Of a stretch of 6,262 nt of DNA, positions 1 to 4,332 are shown piece by piece. Positions within the stretch are counted from its first letter, which is position 1; every line of letters begins with the position of its first letter. The position numbers and the translations under genes are program-made. Under the pieces are notes generated by a model. The model was given only the letters and a program-made list of their open reading frames with translations. It was not told where the DNA came from and did no database searches. The DNA comes from JAFGTE01 sp965369305. Its GTDB lineage: Bacteria; Patescibacteriota; Gracilibacteria; UM-FILTER-43-11. The DNA lies in NCBI GenBank assembly GCA_965369305.1, contig CBDUQG010000060.1, positions 1-6,262 of the forward strand, read 5' to 3'.

Positions 1-9
1 GCTCTTCAA

Positions 10-25
10 CCTGCAAGCGGGCAGG
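10..25 (-). repeat. Short hairpin downstream of prfA
   Basis: CCTGC and GCAGG flank a six-base loop, about 37 bases past the prfA stop when read on the minus strand. No T tract follows in either direction, so it is not a convincing intrinsic terminator. It could be a processing or stabilising stem, or chance. The palindrome TTGTATACAA at 40-49 lies between it and the gene. Confidence 0.25.
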
Positions 26-61
26 CTATTGAACAAATTTTGTATACAACATACCTGGCTT

Positions 62-1132
62 TTATCCACCGAAAGCAGCCATTTTTTTAGCCTGGTCTTC
101 CAGAGTTAATTTTTCGATGATGTCACCGATATTCCCATCCATAATGCCGGTGATATTGTTCCAACTTTCGGAAATCCGATGATCGGTCACCCTATCTTGT
201 GGAAAGTTATAAGTACGGATTTTTTCGTTGCGCTCGCCGGTTCCGACCTGACTGGCACGTTCATCCCCTCTTTCTTTGGCCAAGCGCTCTTCTTCCGCCT
301 GATAAAGGCGACTGCGAAGTACGCTCATAGCCTTGTTCTTGTTCTTAAGCTGGGACTTTTCGTCTTGGCAGCTGACCACTACACCTGTAGGAATATGGGT
401 AATGCGAACCGCTGAATCGGTTGTGTTCACACTCTGACCTCCGTTTCCGCTGGCTCTGAACACGTCTATTCTAAGGTCAGAAGCTTTGATTTCGATGTCC
501 ACCTCCTCGGCTTCAGGAAGCACAGCCACGGTGGCTGTTGAGGTATGGATTCGGCCCTGAGATTCGGTGACCGGCACTCGCTGAACCCGGTGCACGCCGC
601 TTTCGTATTTGAACTTAGAATAAGCCCCCTCCCCTTTTACCTGAAAGATCATTTCTTTAACACCACCACTGTCCGCTTCGGTGCGGCTCATGAGCTCTGT
701 TTTAAAGCCATTATCGTCGGCATAGCGCATATACATTCTGCCTAGTTCGGAGGCAAATAAAGAGGCCTCATCCCCACCTGCTCCGGCCCTGATTTCAATG
801 ATCACATTACGGTCATCGTTGGCGTCTTTGGGAAGCATGGCAATCTTCAGCTCTTCTTCGAGCTCGTCCTTGATACTTTTAGCTTCATTTAGCTCTTCTT
901 TCGCCATTTCGAGCAGCTCGGCATCCTTCTCGGTCTGGAGAAGTTCTTCGGAGTCTTCCATCTGCTTCAGAGCGGCTTCATATTTCTTGATCAGTTCCAC
1001 AACGGGTCTAAGCTGGGATTCCTTGCGAGCAAGGTCCCGGTAAGCCTTTTGATCAGAGACGATCGCCGGATCTGACATCTTCTTTGAAATGTCTCCGTAT
1101 TCCTCTTTGATTTTGAGTAGTTTTTCAATCAT
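62..1132 (-). CDS. prfA: Peptide chain release factor 1 (RF1)
   Basis: RF1 ends translation at UAA and UAG by entering the ribosomal A site and triggering hydrolysis of peptidyl-tRNA. The 356-aa product has the family's usual length and order: a helical N-terminal domain (about 1-100), the GAGGDEA segment at 117-123, the RF1-type codon-reading tripeptide P187-V188-T189 (PxT, not the SPF of RF2), the HTSTATVAV stretch from H196, and the catalytic GGQ at 231-233 within SGNGGQSVN. The C-terminal domain is complete and ends AAFGG before TAA. The start is ATG at 1132-1130; no Shine-Dalgarno sequence precedes it. The gene is transcribed away from the four-gene operon on its right and is probably functionally unrelated to it. 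In many bacteria prmC, whose product methylates the GGQ glutamine, follows prfA; too little sequence remains past the stop to tell. All diagnostic residues are present. Confidence 0.98.
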   Translation of the reverse strand: MIEKLLKIKEEYGDISKKMSDPAIVSDQKAYRDLARKESQLRPVVELIKKYEAALKQMEDSEELLQTEKDAELLEMAKEELNEAKSIKDELEEELKIAMLPKDANDDRNVIIEIRAGAGGDEASLFASELGRMYMRYADDNGFKTELMSRTEADSGGVKEMIFQVKGEGAYSKFKYESGVHRVQRVPVTESQGRIHTSTATVAVLPEAEEVDIEIKASDLRIDVFRASGNGGQSVNTTDSAVRITHIPTGVVVSCQDEKSQLKNKNKAMSVLRSRLYQAEEERLAKERGDERASQVGTGERNEKIRTYNFPQDRVTDHRISESWNNITGIMDGNIGDIIEKLTLEDQAKKMAAFGG

Positions 1133-1151
1133 GTTGGGCGTTTCGTATGTG

Positions 1152-1180
1152 AGACTAGCGCAAAAGGGGCTTTCTTACAA
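1152..1180 (-). promoter_or_regulatory. Weak candidate promoter for prfA
   Basis: Read on the minus strand, TTGTAA (1180-1175) lies 17 bases before TAGTCT (1157-1152). The first box matches the sigma-70 -35 consensus at four of six positions; the second matches the -10 at only three. Transcription would start around 1145, about a dozen bases before the prfA ATG. The spacing is right but the -10 is poor, so this is a suggestion only. Confidence 0.25.
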
Positions 1181-1188
1181 GCTTAGCA

Positions 1189-1217
1189 TTGATTTTTTGG
1201 CTTAATTTTGCTATAAT
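1189..1217 (+). promoter_or_regulatory. Strong extended -10 promoter of the four-gene operon
   Basis: A -35-like TTGATT (1189-1194, four of six consensus bases) is followed by an exact 17-base spacer and a perfect TATAAT (1212-1217). T1209-G1210 supply the extended -10 TGn motif. The surrounding sequence is A/T rich. The expected start point is near 1223-1225, leaving a leader of only about 10-12 bases before the ATG at 1235. It is the only strong promoter I see for the plus-strand genes, which fits transcription as one unit. Confidence 0.8.
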
Positions 1218-1234
1218 AATAAGATTTTTAGTTC

Positions 1235-1738
1235 ATGGAAAAAAACAAAACAAAACACCACGATCACCGAGAGGTTCTTCTGGAGTGGGAAACACTTGAT
1301 TTTATCCCAACACCACGCGGCAAAACCTGGTACATTGCAGCCGGACTCATTGTGGCCGGATTACTGGTTTATGCCCTGGCAACTGGTAGCTGGACGATGG
1401 CCATCGCCTTCATCATGCTCGGCGTGGTTTTTATGCTAGCCGAAAAGCGCAACCCCAAGAAGGTCAAGGTAGTGATCTCGGACATGGGCATTTCGTACAA
1501 CGGGAGCTTCTATCCCTACCATCACGTGAATGCGTTCTGGGTTGTTTACCATCCGCCCTACGTCAGGGTTCTTTACCTGAGACTGAGCAATGGCCGCAAC
1601 TACAAACTGCTTCGGATCGAACTGAATCACCAAAAACCCCAGGAAGTTCGTGAGCTGCTACTACGTGAACTTCCTGAAATCGAGGGGGCTCAAGAGCCCT
1701 TTTCAGATTTGATGGCCCGCATTCTAAGACTTCAATAA
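1235..1738 (+). CDS. Two-helix membrane protein with cytoplasmic PH-like domain, secretion-locus associated
   Basis: The 167-aa product begins with a short charged, histidine-rich segment containing HHDH and LEWETLDF. Two hydrophobic helices follow (about 31-49 and 53-69) joined by a very short loop. The basic stretch K71-R-N-P-K-K marks the second helix exit as cytoplasmic, so both ends should face the cytoplasm. Residues about 75-150 alternate short beta strands (KVKVVISDMGISY, YPYHHVNAFWVVY, VRVLYLRL) and end in a helix, the layout of small bacterial PH-like domains. The FW...Y.PP pattern at 101-108 and the acidic helix after it match an uncharacterised protein type I recall from Patescibacteria; I cannot name a function. 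It is first in the operon, directly behind a strong promoter, and its TAA overlaps the next gene's ATG. The ATG at 1235 is the first after the promoter and lacks a Shine-Dalgarno. The coding call is firm; the domain and lineage are inference. Confidence 0.9.
   Translation: MEKNKTKHHDHREVLLEWETLDFIPTPRGKTWYIAAGLIVAGLLVYALATGSWTMAIAFIMLGVVFMLAEKRNPKKVKVVISDMGISYNGSFYPYHHVNAFWVVYHPPYVRVLYLRLSNGRNYKLLRIELNHQKPQEVRELLLRELPEIEGAQEPFSDLMARILRLQ
1640..1676 (+). repeat. 10-bp perfect inverted repeat inside the first operon gene
   Basis: CAGGAAGTTC (1640-1649) and GAACTTCCTG (1667-1676) are exact reverse complements separated by 17 bases. In RNA the stem could be extended inward by G-U, U-G and G-C pairs. 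It lies in the codons for the C-terminal QEVRELLLRELPE helix, about 60 bases before the junction with the next gene. The repeat is certain; a role is not. Confidence 0.6.
1683..1703 (+). terminator. Terminator-like hairpin with U tract inside coding sequence (possible attenuator)
   Basis: GGGCT (1686-1690) pairs with AGCCC (1695-1699) around a CAAG tetraloop. Two outer G-U pairs and one A-U pair lengthen the stem, and TTTT at 1700-1703 follows directly, partly within the stem. This is the shape of a weak intrinsic terminator, but it sits about 33 bases before the end of the first operon gene. Translating ribosomes would normally melt it. It could lower read-through to the downstream genes when translation is poor. 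Chance formation within coding sequence is possible. Confidence 0.35.
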
Positions 1739-1740
1739 TG
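1736..1740 (+). promoter_or_regulatory. TAATG stop-start overlap coupling genes 1 and 2
   Basis: The TAA stop of the 167-aa gene (1736-1738) shares its last A with the ATG of the 776-aa gene (1738-1740). No Shine-Dalgarno sequence precedes the ATG. Translation by termination and re-initiation is the likely route, which ties synthesis of the two proteins together and supports this ATG as the true start. Confidence 0.75.
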
Positions 1741-4068
1741 CTTAACTGCCCATTTAATCATTGGGACGATCCAAGACTCGTTTACAAAAACGGGGAGGCT
1801 AAGGTTGAAGTTAAGATTGAATCACCGAGTAGCAAGAAGGATAAAGAGAAGTTACTACCCCAGGTGGAATTTGACCCAAACAAGACCACGCACGATGAAG
1901 TATGGGGGCTTATTGACGAAAAATACGGCAAGTCGCCTTACCAGCAGCTCATCACTGATTACGTTAATGGCGTCATGGCATCCGGCCCGGAGGGCTTTAA
2001 GGAAGCCCTGATAAAAGGGTCAACTGAGCGCTATGGAAAGTTCTATGAAAAAACCAAGGTCGCCTTTATGACTGAAACCGACGAGCTTAAGGATAAGTTT
2101 GATGACGCCGTCGATGATATTAAGGACCATGTTGGAGATCAGCTGGATATGCTGAAATCCGGCATGGAAGGTGCCAAAAAACAAGTTGAATTCACCGCCG
2201 CAACTCCTAGTCCTTCTAACGAAAAGGCTGTCGAGAATCATTTTGATGACTACCTCGATTCGCTCAATGCCCGATACTTCAACACAGATGTGAATTTTGG
2301 AACCGATGTGACTGAAATACAGGTTCCGATTGTGGGGGCAATGGTACCAAAAGGCCTCAGCGCCGCTGCTTATCGCAGTAAGGCTGATGATTTTAAGGGC
2401 AAAATGGAAGACTGGGTGGAAGCCAAACTGGAGTGGATGCTCAAAAACAAGAAGACCAGCAAGCAGGACCTGGACAAATTCAAAAAGGAAATCGAAGCAC
2501 GCTATAAGCGCTACTCAACCATCAAGGATAAAAACTCTGCTATTATTTCCGGGGCTGATCTGATCGAGCTTGAAAAACAGGCTAACCCACCCATTGATGC
2601 CATCGGAAAAGTATTGGATGGAAGTAGTGAGTCAGTGATTGCGCGCCTCGAACTCATCCAGATGATGAATCCGGATGCCTGGGAAGAAACGGTCGACAGA
2701 GCTCGGAAAAACATTATGGCTGGAATCGTCAACAATGGTTCAGAGGCACAGTTCGTGAAGGAGATGAAAAAGTATGGTCCTGTGGAAGATTTTGGTGACG
2801 CCGAAGATCTTCTGGAGGAAAAACTAGAAGAACTGTCTAAGGCTGACGTCCGTGCCACCCTGGATTTCATTCAAAAATTCAATCAGGAGATACACAGTGA
2901 TGTACTTCAATTCGAAACGACCGTCCAGCCGCCAGCTCTGACCATGCAGGTTCATAAGCAAATGGACTACCTGCTTAGCGGCGCGCTTGTTCCCCAGAAG
3001 CATGAAGACAGAGCTATTGTGGAATTCATGAGGGCCGACAAAGAAGGTCGTGATGCCATTTTGGCTAATACCGGTACTCGAGCAGTACTCTTCAGAGCTA
3101 TTAAAATGACAACGGATGTTTATCCGAATGTTTATCAGAAGCGTTTCGGCAATATTCCAGACGATGTGAGCAAGCTGCGGCGCAGCAGGCGCATTGAAAA
3201 GCCCACCTTTCATGACCGGGCGGCTCAGCTTCAGGCACTTATTATTCTGGGGAAGCAGTCCAAAGCGATTGTGAGCAAATTCGAGCAGACACCGGATCAC
3301 AAGGGCAAGGGTTACACTGATGAAATTGACCAAACCCATGTTCCGGATGAGGCCAAAATCGTGAAGCTGGGACTCAAATTTAAGTCCTCTGGTAGCAAAA
3401 ATGTCCGATACCGTAGCGCACTTTCACGAGGCGGTTTCAACGGCCGTGACCTAGCCCTTAAGGGTGTAAAAGTTCTGGGTGTCCTGGCCATCGTTTCAAA
3501 TACAGCCCAATCCTGGAGTGAAACCAGTGGCGATCTTCCTGACCGCATTCTTGATACCATCGAACGCACCGTGACTAATCAAGGAGCCATTGCCGGTGCC
3601 GCCATGGCAGCTGGCGCCCATATGGCTGAACGTAACAAGGCCTTCCTGCGTTACCCTTGGCTTTCTCAACATGAGCGAGCTGGTGCCGTGGCTGCCTTTA
3701 AGCTCGATAATTTGGGGCGACGACTCGGTCATGCTGAAGTGAAACGCTTTACGCACAATCCCGCCGAGTGGCGCGCCTTGAAGCATTCTTCTATGGATGC
3801 CTCACGCATTAAGGAAATGCTCAAGGAGGCCGGAAAGCGGTCCAAAGGTAAAGCTAAACCTGTCATCACCATTGAAGACATGAAGAAGGTGATATCTGAT
3901 CAAAGCATTATCTCGACCCTGACCAAAGGAGGCAAGAGTGCTCGTATGCGCTATTTGTTTTACCAGAAATTCTTCGCCGCCAGCACCAAGCCGGATGTGA
4001 ATCATGTGAAGGAGCTTTGTACCGGTTCAAGCTACATTTCAAGCGAACCGGTTGATGTTGAAAAATAA
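1738..4068 (+). CDS. Large charged helical protein of unknown family, 776 aa
   Basis: I do not recognise this protein. It has no signal peptide, and lysine, aspartate and glutamate dominate most of its length, as in a cytoplasmic, largely alpha-helical protein. Amphipathic or coiled-coil-prone helices are clear around 113-147 (ETDELKDKFDDAVDDIKD) and again around 210-260. A basic cluster lies at 479-488 (KLRRSRRIEK), and another lysine-rich stretch at 699-707. The only hydrophobic part is around 572-590 (LALKGVKVLGVLAIVSN), followed by an Ala/Gly-rich stretch at about 615-630; together these might be a marginal membrane-associated hairpin. Only two cysteines are seen, one near each end. No nucleotide-binding P-loop or catalytic motif is visible. 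It is translationally coupled to the gene before it and lies 2 bases before the gene after it, so it probably belongs to the same apparatus. It could be a cytoplasmic structural partner, a DNA-interacting factor or an exported substrate; the sequence does not decide. Confidence 0.93.
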   Translation: MLNCPFNHWDDPRLVYKNGEAKVEVKIESPSSKKDKEKLLPQVEFDPNKTTHDEVWGLIDEKYGKSPYQQLITDYVNGVMASGPEGFKEALIKGSTERYGKFYEKTKVAFMTETDELKDKFDDAVDDIKDHVGDQLDMLKSGMEGAKKQVEFTAATPSPSNEKAVENHFDDYLDSLNARYFNTDVNFGTDVTEIQVPIVGAMVPKGLSAAAYRSKADDFKGKMEDWVEAKLEWMLKNKKTSKQDLDKFKKEIEARYKRYSTIKDKNSAIISGADLIELEKQANPPIDAIGKVLDGSSESVIARLELIQMMNPDAWEETVDRARKNIMAGIVNNGSEAQFVKEMKKYGPVEDFGDAEDLLEEKLEELSKADVRATLDFIQKFNQEIHSDVLQFETTVQPPALTMQVHKQMDYLLSGALVPQKHEDRAIVEFMRADKEGRDAILANTGTRAVLFRAIKMTTDVYPNVYQKRFGNIPDDVSKLRRSRRIEKPTFHDRAAQLQALIILGKQSKAIVSKFEQTPDHKGKGYTDEIDQTHVPDEAKIVKLGLKFKSSGSKNVRYRSALSRGGFNGRDLALKGVKVLGVLAIVSNTAQSWSETSGDLPDRILDTIERTVTNQGAIAGAAMAAGAHMAERNKAFLRYPWLSQHERAGAVAAFKLDNLGRRLGHAEVKRFTHNPAEWRALKHSSMDASRIKEMLKEAGKRSKGKAKPVITIEDMKKVISDQSIISTLTKGGKSARMRYLFYQKFFAASTKPDVNHVKELCTGSSYISSEPVDVEK
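4021..4052 (+). repeat. GC-rich inverted repeat at the 776-aa / 85-aa gene junction
   Basis: ACCGGTTC (4021-4028) is the exact reverse complement of GAACCGGT (4045-4052). Inside it GCT (4031-4033) can pair with AGC (4042-4044) after a two-base AA bulge, leaving an eight-base loop. The hairpin ends 13 bases before the stop of the 776-aa gene and 18 bases before the next ATG. An A-rich run follows instead of a T tract, so it is not an intrinsic terminator. An intercistronic RNA stem affecting stability or initiation is possible, but an 8-bp match can arise by chance in a sequence this long. Confidence 0.45.
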
Positions 4069-4070
4069 TT

Positions 4071-4328
4071 ATGGCCGATCAAAAACCCCAAAATCAGGAC
4101 TCGAAACTTCGAAAGCCACCCACAGCTGGTGGACCCAGGCGTATTGCGCCAGGCAGCCAGCAACCACGCCTTCAGGGCGAGTTCTCGTCAGAAGGTCGGC
4201 GCCAGCGCGAAACTCAGGCTACTCAAAGTCGTCCTAAACCCAAATCTTGGCTAAGAAAATCACTCCCCTATCTGGTCCCTGCCGCTGCCACCGGCGGAAG
4301 CATCGGATTCATCCTAAACGTTATGTAA
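4071..4328 (+). CDS. Small, very basic, tail-anchored membrane protein, 85 aa
   Basis: No family is recognised. Residues 1-60 look disordered, rich in Gln, Pro, Arg, Lys, Ser and Gly, with about fifteen basic against five acidic residues over the protein. The rest, from about L65 to the end, is a single hydrophobic helix (LPYLVPAAATGGSIGFILNV) preceded by W60-L-R-K. Positive charge before the helix predicts a cytoplasmic tail and a C-terminal anchor, with nearly nothing outside. There is no signal peptide or lipobox, which argues against a VirB7-type lipoprotein. The ATG is 2 bases after the upstream stop and the TAA is 4 bases before the next start. An ATG at 4052 in another frame gives a 61-aa alternative without a membrane helix and is less convincing. 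The basic tail might bind nucleic acid, acidic partner proteins or membrane lipid; this is inference. Tight packing and the clean helix support a real gene. Confidence 0.8.
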   Translation: MADQKPQNQDSKLRKPPTAGGPRRIAPGSQQPRLQGEFSSEGRRQRETQATQSRPKPKSWLRKSLPYLVPAAATGGSIGFILNVM

Positions 4329-4332
4329 CACT

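Noticed and set aside
1..61. prmC start or an intrinsic terminator just downstream of prfA
   Set aside because: No ATG-initiated frame on the minus strand continues to the edge, and the hairpin at 10-25 lacks a T tract. The stretch is too short to support either call.
179..1043. Plus-strand open frames at 179-415, 545-745 and 798-1043
   Set aside because: They lie entirely antisense to prfA, whose motifs are complete. The last is a low-complexity serine-rich translation produced by reading Glu/Leu-rich codons backwards.
3069..3076. TACCGGTA palindrome in the 776-aa gene
   Set aside because: A short palindrome within coding sequence, of a length expected by chance, with no contextual support.
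2020..4005. Several minus-strand open frames (for example 2824-3339, 2511-2870, 3496-3786, 3802-4005)
   Set aside because: They are antisense to the continuous 776-codon plus-strand frame, overlap each other, and show no recognisable protein features or plausible gene spacing.
4052..4237. Alternative plus-strand frame of 61 aa at the junction
   Set aside because: It overlaps both neighbouring genes out of frame. The 4071 frame fits the operon spacing and encodes a clean membrane helix.
4071..4328. VirB7-like lipoprotein
   Set aside because: The protein has no cysteine, no lipobox and no N-terminal signal; its only membrane segment is at the C-terminus.
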